From the NCBI GenBank assembly GCA_904830895.1, contig LR882958.1, positions 2,784,001 to 2,848,000 of the forward strand: DNA of 64,000 nucleotides. The letters run 5' to 3'. Shown here piece after piece: positions 46,726 through 55,395 of this stretch. The notes below the pieces were generated by a model. That model was not told the origin of the DNA, did not search any database, and saw only the letters and a list, made by a program, of their open reading frames with translations. Each line of letters starts with the position of its first letter. Position 1 is the first letter of the stretch. This stretch comes from Planktothrix rubescens CCAP 1459/22 (lineage in GTDB: Bacteria; Cyanobacteriota; Cyanobacteriia; Cyanobacteriales; Microcoleaceae). Both the position numbers and the translations under genes were made by a program.

Positions 46726-46927
46726 TCATGGGTAAAGAGTGAACAAAAATGCTCACCGAAAGGGGGGCTAGGGGTTGATCCCCCCAAATCCCCATTGAGA
46801 AGGGGGGCTTTAAGAAAATGCGATCGCCTCTCCTATTCCCAAAAAGCGATCGCCCTCCGCTGCCGAGCTATGGCACGGAAACATTGATATAATAGATAGA
46901 GAAGCCTTAGCAGAAAGCAAAATAACT
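46726..46927. other. Intergenic repeats after tRNA-Leu
   Basis: Contains an imperfect hairpin made of GGGGGGCT and CCCCCC runs (about 46758-46812) and HIP1 octamers in the phrase AAAAAGCGATCGC, which recurs at 47104 and in part at 47936. A good TATAAT (46888-46893) precedes the toxin-antitoxin relic. No gene is seen. Confidence 0.5.
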
Positions 46928-47078
46928 ATGTCAGAGGTAATTCTCAAACAAATCTTTAATCAGCTTGAAGTGCTGGAAATTTTCGAGCTACATCAGCTTC
47001 GTATCTGCTGATAACGAGTTGAATGCAGCAGCAGCTAGGCAAGGTTTGAGAGTTGAAAATCCTAATAATTACCCCTAA
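46928..47078 (+). pseudogene. Collapsed toxin-antitoxin locus
   Basis: An ATG at 46928 opens a 27-residue frame (MSEVILKQIFNQLEVLEIFE...) that looks like the N-terminus of a small antitoxin. In another frame, from 46998 to 47078, the sequence reads FVSADNELNAAAARQGLRVE then NPNNYP and stop, which is the conserved C-terminus of VapC-type PIN-domain toxins. The middle of both genes is gone. The simplest reading is a single internal deletion that fused the antitoxin start to the toxin end. The antitoxin promoter TATAAT remains. Confidence 0.7.
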
Positions 47079-47104
47079 TTGTGATCGCCATTCCTATCCC
47101 CAAA

Positions 47105-47255
47105 AAGCGATCGCTCTCTTTAACACAAATTACCATCAACATCTTATCCCTCCTCAACTTAACTTATAATTCCTACTAACATCTTGTCCCCCATTTTTAA
47201 GGGAGGCTAGGGGGGATCTTCTTCGGATAATCTAAGTGGAGATCCCCCCAAACCC
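47105..47255. repeat. Direct repeat, left copy, about 150 bp
   Basis: It starts at AGCGATCGCTCTCTTTAACA, runs through TCAACATCTTAT and ACATCTTGTCCCCC, and ends at GGAGATCCCCCCAAACC. It recurs with few changes at 47936-48086, so the two-gene cassette 47406-47926 lies between direct repeats. The right part (AGGGGGGATCTTCTT ... GGAGATCCCCCC) also forms a hairpin. Confidence 0.8.
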
Positions 47256-47405
47256 CATTAAAAATGGGGGGGGATAAGAGTGGAGTATGATCGCTCTGAT
47301 TTGAGAAAAAGAAATACATATTTACTTTTCTCAACGGTAAATAAAACAATCAGTAAGTTACAATTAGACTTACAATAATTAAGGAGTTATGAGGAATGTG
47401 TAAAT

Positions 47406-47750
47406 ATGGCAAAATTTCCGAACGAACTTGCGGAAATTATCTGGAATTTAAAACGCCAGTTACTAGAGATTATTGATGCAGCAACAGTAGGAGAATTGAC
47501 TCTGTTTGAATTGTTTGGAGAAACGAGTGATACGATGCCACTTCTGGATGAATTGAAAAGTGTGGCTGAACGTGCTGCACCTTGGTTTTCTCGGTTGTCT
47601 AATTTTCAGTTACGCATAGCTGAGTCTCAACCCACGATTTCGGCTGATATGCTAAACTTAGTAAACCAATCTATTGAACGCATCCAGATGGAAATTCCGG
47701 CAATGGAACGGAGTATTCAAGAAGTGAAAACGGAGTGGAATTTGCCATGA
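47406..47750 (+). CDS. Uncharacterised 114-residue helical protein
   Basis: All-helical by composition (NELAEIIWNLKRQLLEIID, MPLLDELKSVAERAAPWFSRL, LVNQSIERIQMEIPAMERSI). No membrane segment. It is the first gene of a two-gene cassette: its TGA overlaps the ATG of the next gene (ATGA, 47747-47750). AAGGAG and GAGG stretches lie upstream of the start. The pair sits between two 150-bp direct repeats, which suggests a mobile or replaceable cassette. Size, overlap and helical character would fit a toxin-antitoxin or small regulatory pair, but no family is recognised. Confidence 0.55.
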   Translation: MAKFPNELAEIIWNLKRQLLEIIDAATVGELTLFELFGETSDTMPLLDELKSVAERAAPWFSRLSNFQLRIAESQPTISADMLNLVNQSIERIQMEIPAMERSIQEVKTEWNLP

Positions 47751-47926
47751 ATAGCCAACCGCGTATTCCTGACCCTGAAACAGCCAAGAGATTATTGGCT
47801 AATTTGCGCCGCAGTCGTTTAGCAATGGAAGCAGCGACCCTGGAATTAGAAGACATTACGATGCAGTTGGAAAATGATAGTAGACAAAGGCGTTTGGTGA
47901 GATTAAGGCAGGCAATTAAGGATTAA
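47747..47926 (+). CDS. Uncharacterised 59-residue protein
   Basis: The start ATG 47747 overlaps the stop of the preceding gene by four bases (ATGA), indicating translational coupling. A longer frame begins upstream at 47735 but lacks this logic. The product (NSQPRIPDPETAKRLLANLR, then RSRLAMEAATLELEDITMQL, then a basic RQRRLVRLRQAIKD) is one amphipathic helix with a basic tail, suited to coiled-coil pairing with its partner or to nucleic-acid binding. No family is recognised. Confidence 0.55.
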   Translation: MNSQPRIPDPETAKRLLANLRRSRLAMEAATLELEDITMQLENDSRQRRLVRLRQAIKD

Positions 47927-47935
47927 GAAACAGGT

Positions 47936-48086
47936 AAGCGATCGCTCTCTTTAACACAAATTACCATCAACATCTTATTCCCCCCTCAACTTAACTTATA
48001 ATTCCTACTAACATCTTGTCCCCCTTTTTTAATGGGGCTAGGGGGGATCTTCTTTGGGTAATATAAGTGGAGATCCCTCCAAACCC
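47936..48086. repeat. Direct repeat, right copy, about 150 bp
   Basis: Near-identical copy of 47105-47255, starting ten bases after the stop of the 59-residue gene. Beyond it, GGAGGGCTTTAAGAAAATGCG (48095-48115) repeats a phrase from 46804-46822, so the repeated block may extend further in degraded form. Confidence 0.8.
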
Positions 48087-48142
48087 TTTGATAAGGAGGG
48101 CTTTAAGAAAATGCGATCGCTTATTTTTTCAGAATTTAAAGG

Positions 48143-49066
48143 TTAATCATCTCCTAATAATACGGCTAATAATGCTTTTTGAACGTGCATTCTGTTTTCC
48201 GCTTCATCCCAAACTTTTGAACGAGATCCCTCGATGACTTCATCGGTAATTTCCTCATCTCGGTGGGCGGGTAAACAATGCAAAACAATTGAATTATCGG
48301 CGGTTTTTTCGATTAATTTACTATTAACTTGATAGGGTTGAAACAGAGGAATTCTAGCTCTGGCTTCTTCTTCCTGTCCCATACTTGCCCAAACATCTGT
48401 ATAAACAACATTTGCATCTTTTGCCGCTTTAATAGGATCTTCGGTAACAATTACCTCGGTTTTTCCCTTAGCAATATCTTTGGCTTGTTCAACAATATCT
48501 GCATCGGGTAAATAGTTAGCCGGGGTAGCAATTCTAACGTTCATTCCCACCATGGCACAGCCTAATAATAAGGAATGAGCCATATTATTAGCCCCATCGC
48601 CAAAATAACTTAAAGTTAAACCTTCTAAGGTTCCAAAACATTCTTGAACTGTCATTAAATCCGCTAAAACTTGACAGGGATGTTCTCGATCTGTTAAAGC
48701 ATTAATTACTGGAATTTCCGCATAATTAGCAAAGGTTTCTAAATCCTTTTGTTCAAAAGTACGAATTGCGGTAATATCCAAATATCGATCTAATACCCTA
48801 GCCGTATCTATTAATGGTTCTCCGCGACTTACTTGGGTAACATTCGGGTTTAAATCAATCACTTGACCCCCCAATTGATACATGGCAACGGTAAAACTAA
48901 CCCGAGTTCGGGTTGAAGCTTTAGAAAATATTAATCCTAATACTTTATTGCGACGCAATTTGACCATTCCTGATTTTAATTTTGTCGCCAAATCTAATAA
49001 GAAATAGAGTTCATCAATACTCACATCCGCCAAACTTAAAAAATCCCGTCCTTTTAATGTTTCCAT
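48143..49066 (-). CDS. argF: Ornithine carbamoyltransferase
   Basis: 307 residues from ATG 49066 (METLKGRDFLSLADVS...). The frame stays open further upstream, but the extra 51 residues are not family-like. The enzyme makes citrulline from ornithine and carbamoyl phosphate in arginine synthesis. Key motifs are intact: STRTRVSF (carbamoyl phosphate), HPCQ, WASMGQEEE (ornithine side) and the active-site HCLPAHR. It stands alone. The upstream 470 bases contain a transposase relic, so its promoter region may have been altered. Confidence 0.96.
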   Translation of the reverse strand: METLKGRDFLSLADVSIDELYFLLDLATKLKSGMVKLRRNKVLGLIFSKASTRTRVSFTVAMYQLGGQVIDLNPNVTQVSRGEPLIDTARVLDRYLDITAIRTFEQKDLETFANYAEIPVINALTDREHPCQVLADLMTVQECFGTLEGLTLSYFGDGANNMAHSLLLGCAMVGMNVRIATPANYLPDADIVEQAKDIAKGKTEVIVTEDPIKAAKDANVVYTDVWASMGQEEEARARIPLFQPYQVNSKLIEKTADNSIVLHCLPAHRDEEITDEVIEGSRSKVWDEAENRMHVQKALLAVLLGDD

Positions 49067-49240
49067 AATTCTTCCTAAACTACTAACAATTATGTTGATT
49101 TCATAACCCCACCCCCCTAACCTCCAGGGCTGTTTCAAAATCGGGAGTGAAATAGTAAAGAAAGAGCGACCGCTTGATGATAAAATCGGGGGCGAGCGCA
49201 TTCTTTCATAAAAAAACAATGATGAACAGTCTAATATAAT

Positions 49241-49504
49241 ATCTGAAAAAAGTCAAGGATTTCCAAAAATCTCAAGGGGAAATATATCCGATATGGTGGG
49301 TATTATTCGTAGTGATACTAGCGCAAATATCTTGATATCAAGGATATCGAGAAATCGGATATTTTGTAAAGACTAACCATCAAAGTTTGAATAAAACTTT
49401 CAATATTGCTCCAGCTAAAATGCCACCTTATTCAACAATAAGAAAGGTAATAATGGGGGTAAATTGGGAGAAATTACTGGCTATCTCTCAATCCGAAAGT
49501 TAAA
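49241..49504 (+). pseudogene. ISAs1-family transposase remnant (N-terminal part)
   Basis: Read on the plus strand the segment gives VKDFQKSQGEIYPIWWVLFV, VILAQIS, a TGA stop at about 49334, then YQGYREIGYFVKTNHQSLNK, APAKMPPYSTIRKVIMGVNW and a stop at 49502. This matches the N-terminal DDE_Tnp_1-associated domain of ISAs1/H-repeat transposases. The catalytic DDE domain is absent, no terminal inverted repeats are evident, and an internal stop is present. It is therefore a dead fragment between argF and sasA. Confidence 0.7.
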
Positions 49505-49539
49505 AATGAAAAAATAGAGCAATACCGCTTTGGAGATAT

Positions 49540-50751
49540 CTAATTATAAACCGGTAAGGTAAAGTGAAAACAACTGCCTCGGGTTGAATTAGAATCGACC
49601 CAGATATTTCCGTAGTGGGCGACAATAATTTTTTTACACAACGATAAACCAATACCATAACCATCTTGAGCTTGATCCCGGGCGAGGCGAAAACCTTCTT
49701 GAAAAATGCGATCGCGGTTTTCTTGGGGAATTCCTGGCCCACTATCGGCAATACTCACCTGTACTTTTTGACTGGTGCGGTGTAACACAATCACTTCTAG
49801 GGTTCCACCTCGGGGAGTATATTTAATTGCATTATCTAATAAATTAACAATCACTTGCCTAATCCGTTCTGGATCGGCATAAACCCAAGGGGTATCATGG
49901 GGAATATCTGTTTTCAGATTCAACGATTTAGACTGAAATTGTGAGTCTAACTGCGCTAAAATTTGATGTAGAAATACCGTTAATTCTAACTGATTTGGTT
50001 GAATTTGTAAACGAATATTAGGACTATTTGATGTTTCTAAAATATCCGTAATCATCCGATCAATAATATGAATTTGAGCGCGAGCTTGTTGAATCAAACG
50101 CACTTTCAAAGCGGGAGTAATTTGATCTGAAGATAACGTTTCCATGGCTAGGGAAGTCGCTGTTAAAGGACTCCGCAAATCATGGGCTAAAATTTCTATA
50201 ATTCGATCTTTAAACTGTAATTGTTGTTGTAAAAGTTCCTTTTCTTGTTGGAGGTGAAATATCTGATCACTGAGTTGAATTAATTCAGCAACATGGGCCA
50301 CCGAATTAGCTGCATGAGTAGCGGGGGCACCTGAATTTTGTTCATTTAACTCCAATAACTCCGTCGTTTGTTTCCAACGGGGCCACCAGTGTTCCAGTTG
50401 AGCCACTAAATCACTTCCGGCGAGAACCTGTCGAGGTTCGGGGTGGATTTTGATTAGGGTGGGTGTGGCCATCAGCTTAAAATGTTCAGCCAAATAGGGC
50501 TGTTCACCGACATCAATAATCTGAAGTTCAAATTCATTCTGAGTCTTTAACTCCTCTAGGAAATCACGAATTCGCCGAATTCGATCTTGGGAGCTAGGAC
50601 GCTGATCAACAAATAAAAGAAGTTGTAAGGGGACTTCTGGGGACAAGGACTGTTTTTCTGGAAAAGCCTGCATTTCATGGGTTTTGAGCAGGTGCGGTAA
50701 ACTATTTTCACTGTCTCTGAACGAAGAAGGATAGTACATGGGCAACTGCAT
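49540..50751 (-). CDS. sasA: Circadian clock output histidine kinase SasA
   Basis: 403 residues. The N-terminal region (about 40-130) has the KaiB-like thioredoxin fold typical of SasA (LQLLLFVDQRPSSQDRIRRI, ELQIIDVGEQPYLAEHFKL, MATPTLIKIHP), which docks on KaiC. A coiled-coil linker leads to the DHp domain with phosphoacceptor His190 in EILAHDLRSPLT. The ATPase domain has N-box VNLLDNAIKYTP, GPGIP and GYGIGLSL. SasA phosphorylates RpaA to drive rhythmic transcription. The exact start is uncertain because residues 1-35 are poorly constrained; another Met lies at 27. kaiABC and rpaA are not in the window. Confidence 0.94.
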   Translation of the reverse strand: MQLPMYYPSSFRDSENSLPHLLKTHEMQAFPEKQSLSPEVPLQLLLFVDQRPSSQDRIRRIRDFLEELKTQNEFELQIIDVGEQPYLAEHFKLMATPTLIKIHPEPRQVLAGSDLVAQLEHWWPRWKQTTELLELNEQNSGAPATHAANSVAHVAELIQLSDQIFHLQQEKELLQQQLQFKDRIIEILAHDLRSPLTATSLAMETLSSDQITPALKVRLIQQARAQIHIIDRMITDILETSNSPNIRLQIQPNQLELTVFLHQILAQLDSQFQSKSLNLKTDIPHDTPWVYADPERIRQVIVNLLDNAIKYTPRGGTLEVIVLHRTSQKVQVSIADSGPGIPQENRDRIFQEGFRLARDQAQDGYGIGLSLCKKIIVAHYGNIWVDSNSTRGSCFHFTLPVYN

Positions 50752-50919
50752 TTATTTATAGTTTAATTTAACATCTTCTTTAGATTTGATTTTTTTGAAT
50801 CAGGGAAACTGGAAAGCCGAGAGAGAATGGTAGACTATTGCGTGATTGTGATTTGGCCTCCCTCACCTCTGTTGAGTGTATGGGGTGATAGCTGTTGAAA
50901 AAATTTAGGTAGATCCCAA

Positions 50920-52602
50920 ATGTTCCTAAGCGGGCAAAACTGGCAGAAAAATTCGTCGTTGAGATTGGTCGTAGGAGTTGCGATCGCATTTTTTATCATT
51001 TGTTTAAGCCTAACTCTACACCGTTACTTTAGTTTTTATGCCTCCTATGACCAAGGCATTTTTAATCAAGTGTTTTGGAATGGCGCACACGGGCGGTTAT
51101 TTCAAAGTTCTCTGTCTTCCGCCCTATCCACCAATGTTGTCCACCAGGGGGAGTTTCCCAGCGTTAGTTACCATCGTTTAGGACAGCATTTTACCCCAGC
51201 TTTATTACTTTGGTTACCTCTTTACGCCCTGTTTCCTTCCCCCGTTACCCTCTCGGTATTACAGGTAACATTAATTACCCTCGCGGGACTGGTGCTTTAT
51301 CTCCTAGCTCGTCAGCATTTGGAACCCCCCTTAGCTGCTTTAATCAGTGTCAGTTTTTATGCGGCTAATGCGGTTATTGGCCCCACCTTAAGCAATTTCC
51401 ATGATATCTGTCAAATTCCATTATTTATGTTTACTGCGCTACTAGCGATGGAAAAACGCTGGTGGTGGCTATTTTGGATCTGTGCGGTTTTAATTTTAAT
51501 GGTGCGGGAGGATTCGGGGGTTATTTTATTTGGGGTTGGGGTTTACCTAATTTTGAGTAAACGTCATCCAATTCAAGGTGTGATGGTTTGTATTCTTAGT
51601 TTTGGTTATATTTTAGCCCTAACTAATTTGATTATGCCCTTATTTTCGGCTGATATTTCCGAACGGTTTATGATGGAAAGGTTTGGTCAATATGCCGATG
51701 GAGATAAAGCCTCAACCTTAGAAATTATTTGGGGAATTATTAGTAATCCCGGCAGATTAATTATGGAAATTTTTACTCCTTTTGGTGGAACATTAAAATA
51801 TTTATTAGGTCAATGGTTGCCCTTGGCTTTTATTCCGGCGATCGCTCCAGCGTCTTGGATGATAGCGGGTTTTCCTTTATTAAAACTATTTATGGCAAAG
51901 GGAGAATCGGTATTATCAATTACGATTCGTTATGCCTTAACGGTGGTTCCTGGGTTGTTTTATGGCACAATTTTATGGTGGTCAAATCGACAAAAACAGT
52001 TACAAGAACAGTCTGACCTGCAATTAAACCCCGAATCAGGAGAAATTTCGGGAGCAAAGGTGGCTTTACCCTCGGTTAAATTCCGTCGATTTTGGTTATT
52101 TTGTATTGGGTTATCATTATTCTTTAGTTTCACATCCAATCCCCATCGTAGCCTCTATTTTATTATTCCCGATTCGGTTGATCCTTGGGTTTATATTCCC
52201 GTCACCACTCAATGGTCGCACGTTGCCCAATTTAGACCGTTAATAGATGCAATTCCTGCCGATGCCAGTGTTGCCACCACGACTTATATTGTACCGCATT
52301 TATCCAGTCGCCGAGAAATATTAAGGTTTCCATTATATCAGTTAAGAAATGATGCGGGAGAGGTAATTTCTGTTGACTATATTCTAGCGGATTTATGGCA
52401 ATTAAAAAAATATGGTATTGCATTTTCAGGCGATCGCGATGCCTTAAAAGAAATCACTCAACGGATTGAACAATTAACCTCTAATAAAGAATACGGGATT
52501 ATTGATTTTAGAGATGGAGTAATTTTAATCAAAAAAGGTGTTCCCTCCGAACCCAAAGCTGTTAAAAACTACACCTTATTTATCAGTCATCAGTTAGATT
52601 GA
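50920..52602 (+). CDS. DUF2079 multi-pass membrane protein
   Basis: 560 residues with about 11 to 13 membrane helices. The N-terminal loop FYASYDQGIFNQVFWNGAHG and SYHRLGQHFTPALLLWLPLY are the hallmark of DUF2079, whose organisation (first loop with acidic and His residues) resembles GT-C glycosyltransferases. The lumenal C-terminal domain (about 430-560, DASVATTTYIVPHLSSRREI, YGIIDFRDGVILIKKG) is also characteristic. It probably transfers a sugar from a lipid carrier, but no member has a defined reaction that I know. Divergent from sasA. Confidence 0.85.
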   Translation: MFLSGQNWQKNSSLRLVVGVAIAFFIICLSLTLHRYFSFYASYDQGIFNQVFWNGAHGRLFQSSLSSALSTNVVHQGEFPSVSYHRLGQHFTPALLLWLPLYALFPSPVTLSVLQVTLITLAGLVLYLLARQHLEPPLAALISVSFYAANAVIGPTLSNFHDICQIPLFMFTALLAMEKRWWWLFWICAVLILMVREDSGVILFGVGVYLILSKRHPIQGVMVCILSFGYILALTNLIMPLFSADISERFMMERFGQYADGDKASTLEIIWGIISNPGRLIMEIFTPFGGTLKYLLGQWLPLAFIPAIAPASWMIAGFPLLKLFMAKGESVLSITIRYALTVVPGLFYGTILWWSNRQKQLQEQSDLQLNPESGEISGAKVALPSVKFRRFWLFCIGLSLFFSFTSNPHRSLYFIIPDSVDPWVYIPVTTQWSHVAQFRPLIDAIPADASVATTTYIVPHLSSRREILRFPLYQLRNDAGEVISVDYILADLWQLKKYGIAFSGDRDALKEITQRIEQLTSNKEYGIIDFRDGVILIKKGVPSEPKAVKNYTLFISHQLD

Positions 52603-52680
52603 TATAGAGAGAACTTTACGACTTCTATTTTCTAGCAATAACAGTGTTTAAACTCAATTTTACTAAGAAATATTCTGAGT

Positions 52681-54444
52681 TTACTGATTAATAATTTGCC
52701 GACTCAGCAATTGAGAAACTTCCGGGAGAAATACAGTTTGTTCAAATCTACCAAATTTAATTTCTTGTTGATCAAAAGCAAGTTTTAATCGGCGACGATA
52801 TTCGCGAGCGATTTTCCACTGTGTACCAGGACTGGTTTTAATTCGGATTTCTAATTCAACTCCCGTATCGAGAATATCACTAACACCACTGGACATAACG
52901 GGGGTTAAAATCGACTTTTTCCAGTCGGTTTCCTGGAACATTTCCTCAATTACTTTTTGCATCACATCCAATGCCAAATCAATATTTGAATCATAAGTAA
53001 TAGTTGTTTTAAAATCAATTCTTGCCCATTCTTTCGTTTGATTATGAACAATATTAATACTCCCATTTGTAAGTGTTGTTAACCGTCCTTCTTTTCCTCG
53101 AACTTGAGTAATGCGTAAGTTCATATATTCTACATAGCCTGATGTATCACCAACCGCAATATAATCTCCTACAGAATAGTGATCTTCTAACAGAATAAAA
53201 ATTCCATTCAAGACATCTCGAATCAAATTTTGAGAACCAAAGGAGAGAGCTATACCAATAATCCCAACACCCGCTACAACTGGCGCAACAGGAATTTCTA
53301 GACTATCTAAAGCGACAATCAAACCTAGAATAATCCAGATAACTTTGCTAACTCCTTTTAAAACAATACCATAAGTTACAAAGCGTAATTCTTGTCGATT
53401 AAGAGCAATTTGGTTAAGGTTATAGTGATCTTGAAGCGATTGTAAGAAAGCGTCAATTGCTAAGGTACTGATGCGAATTGCCAACAGCACAAACAGGAAA
53501 ATGATTAATAGAACAAATGGATCGTGACTCAACCAAACAGATAAGAATCGAGTCTGAGGAAAAAATTTGGTAATTTTCCAGAGAACCCACACCCAAATTA
53601 AAAGTTGAACCAGTTTTAAAACAAGACGTCGATATTGATTGTTACTGAGTTTTTTATCCCAACGTTGCTGTTGTTCAGTAGCTTCATGAATTTGCGCCTG
53701 ATTATTGAGATCATTAGGGTCACTATTGTGGCTATTTTCTGCTATATTAAATTCCGGTTTTTGCTGAATGAGAATCAGTTTTTGTTGATATAACCGTTTT
53801 TGAAGTATATGAACTCCAAAACTCAATATACTGGAGACTAAAATTATACCCAATACCCATAAACTCCCTTGATATAAATAGGCAGGTTGGCGTTGTTCAT
53901 AGCCTTTCATTAAAGCTTTCTTGATCAGAATAGTTAATTTTTTAGCCCAGATATCAGGGGAATAACCATTGAATTCCGCATCAATAGGCGTAACGGTCAT
54001 AATTGCTCGTTCTCGAAGTTCATCCTGATCGGACGCAAAAATGACGATATTTTCTTTTTCTTTTTTTACCGTTAGGGTCAATGTATTGGGTTCAAAACCT
54101 TTAGCAAATAATCCCCCATACAGTTGATTATCTAAAATTGCATCTAACTCATTTTCAATTAATTTTGCTCGTTGTTTAATGGAAATATTGTTATCTTTTT
54201 TATCAGTGTCAAGGAGAATATTGGATGCAACTCGAAACAGTTCCTCTCCATCAATATGTACGGGTTCAGAAATCATATTTCCCACCCGAATCACGGAAGT
54301 TACCGGGTTAATATCACTGGGTAATGGCTGTTCTGCTAGGGTTGGGGGGATACTCGCATTCAAGCTGATTACCAATAGAGCAATTGCCAATGCTAAGATC
54401 AGTTGATGGAAGTGGCGAAGGCGCAATATAATGGTTCTGGACAT
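52681..54444 (-). CDS. Mechanosensitive channel of the MscS family
   Basis: 587 residues. A signal-like N-terminus (LILALAIALLVISLNASIPP) precedes an extracytoplasmic domain of about 150 residues. Then come a membrane helix near 195-215, further helices near 280-345, and the MscS core. The pore-lining helix VVAGVGIIGIALSFGSQNLI continues to RDVLNGIFILLEDHYSVGDY, followed by the beta domain and the C-terminal vestibule (RLKLAFDQQEIKFGRFEQTV). Larger than E. coli MscS (286 residues), it fits the enlarged cyanobacterial MscS-like group. Its role is release of osmolytes on hypo-osmotic shock. Single gene. Confidence 0.9.
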   Translation of the reverse strand: MSRTIILRLRHFHQLILALAIALLVISLNASIPPTLAEQPLPSDINPVTSVIRVGNMISEPVHIDGEELFRVASNILLDTDKKDNNISIKQRAKLIENELDAILDNQLYGGLFAKGFEPNTLTLTVKKEKENIVIFASDQDELRERAIMTVTPIDAEFNGYSPDIWAKKLTILIKKALMKGYEQRQPAYLYQGSLWVLGIILVSSILSFGVHILQKRLYQQKLILIQQKPEFNIAENSHNSDPNDLNNQAQIHEATEQQQRWDKKLSNNQYRRLVLKLVQLLIWVWVLWKITKFFPQTRFLSVWLSHDPFVLLIIFLFVLLAIRISTLAIDAFLQSLQDHYNLNQIALNRQELRFVTYGIVLKGVSKVIWIILGLIVALDSLEIPVAPVVAGVGIIGIALSFGSQNLIRDVLNGIFILLEDHYSVGDYIAVGDTSGYVEYMNLRITQVRGKEGRLTTLTNGSINIVHNQTKEWARIDFKTTITYDSNIDLALDVMQKVIEEMFQETDWKKSILTPVMSSGVSDILDTGVELEIRIKTSPGTQWKIAREYRRRLKLAFDQQEIKFGRFEQTVFLPEVSQLLSRQIINQ

Positions 54445-54666
54445 AGGTACAATTGATGAAAAATTCTGAATCTGGGTTATTCATGTTCAACCAATGATTA
54501 TAACTGTTACGAGACAGAATCAAAATATTGAAGTCAAGATTTTTAGATTATTTTAGAGGCTAACAATATTAATCCCTGTTTAACTCGATAATTTTTGCTT
54601 TTTTATAACTGACTAAACCGCCTCGATTAAATGCGGTTCGTGTTTGTTTATTTGAGATGCTAATAA

Positions 54667-55374
54667 TTAGATTTCAAAAAATTGCTCCGAGCTAAACCGT
54701 TTTAATCCCTTAATTGTGTAGATTTTTTTAGGACATTTAAAACACCATATCGCCGGAACTACATCTAAAAGCCACCAGTTAAATAAATCTCGTCTGTGTT
54801 GTGAACCCGGAAAAATTGCATAGCCTTCCAAACAATCGTCTAATATTTCTAAAATAGCTGTTTTTGCTTGATAAGGATCAATTAATTTTAGCAAATTTTG
54901 AAATACATCTAACGCTTCATCCAGTGCTTGTGTTCCTTCTGATAGTTGAGAAAATAGCTGTTTATGAAATTGATTAATATTGGGGTAAAATTCAATGTTT
55001 TCTTTAAAATTAAAATTTTTATAATATTTAATTTGATTTTTTGTTCTTATAAAATGAGATAAAGCTAAATTTAAAATTAGTTCAGATCTAGGATCATTTG
55101 GCAAATAAGCTGTTAGAGTCGGTTGAACCGATGATCCTAAAATTAAACCCATCCACATCAAATATAGATAGGATGAATTAGAATTATAACTGATCAAATG
55201 ATCAAGAATATTTTCACAACTTTGTTCAAGAGAAACAGGTGCATCTGCATGATCTTCATACAGTTCTTGATAGCGATATTGCCAAACACTATAAATTAAA
55301 TCACGCAATTGTTCGGGAATTTGTGCAGAATAACTCAGTTTAAATTCTGGATAAACAGAAACTAATCCTGTCAT
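54667..55374 (-). CDS. Uncharacterised 235-residue protein, possible immunity partner
   Basis: A soluble, mostly helical protein (IPEQLRDLIYSVWQYRYQEL, LDEALDVFQNLLKLIDPYQA, KTAILEILDDCLEGYAIFPG, LFNWWLLDVVPAIWCFKCPK). No signal or membrane helix. It begins 21 bases after the deaminase gene, with a strong AGGAGA site eight bases before its ATG, so it is the second gene of a two-gene operon. Immunity proteins of polymorphic toxins are usually encoded exactly there. I do not recognise a named immunity family, so the role is inferred from position. Confidence 0.6.
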   Translation of the reverse strand: MTGLVSVYPEFKLSYSAQIPEQLRDLIYSVWQYRYQELYEDHADAPVSLEQSCENILDHLISYNSNSSYLYLMWMGLILGSSVQPTLTAYLPNDPRSELILNLALSHFIRTKNQIKYYKNFNFKENIEFYPNINQFHKQLFSQLSEGTQALDEALDVFQNLLKLIDPYQAKTAILEILDDCLEGYAIFPGSQHRRDLFNWWLLDVVPAIWCFKCPKKIYTIKGLKRFSSEQFFEI

Positions 55375-55395
55375 AAATGATTTCTCCTGTTAAGA

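Noticed and set aside
46699-46887. 62-codon ORF starting inside tRNA-Leu
   Set aside because: It overlaps the 3' half of a well-formed tRNA and reads through GC-rich palindromes and HIP1 octamers. No protein-like pattern.
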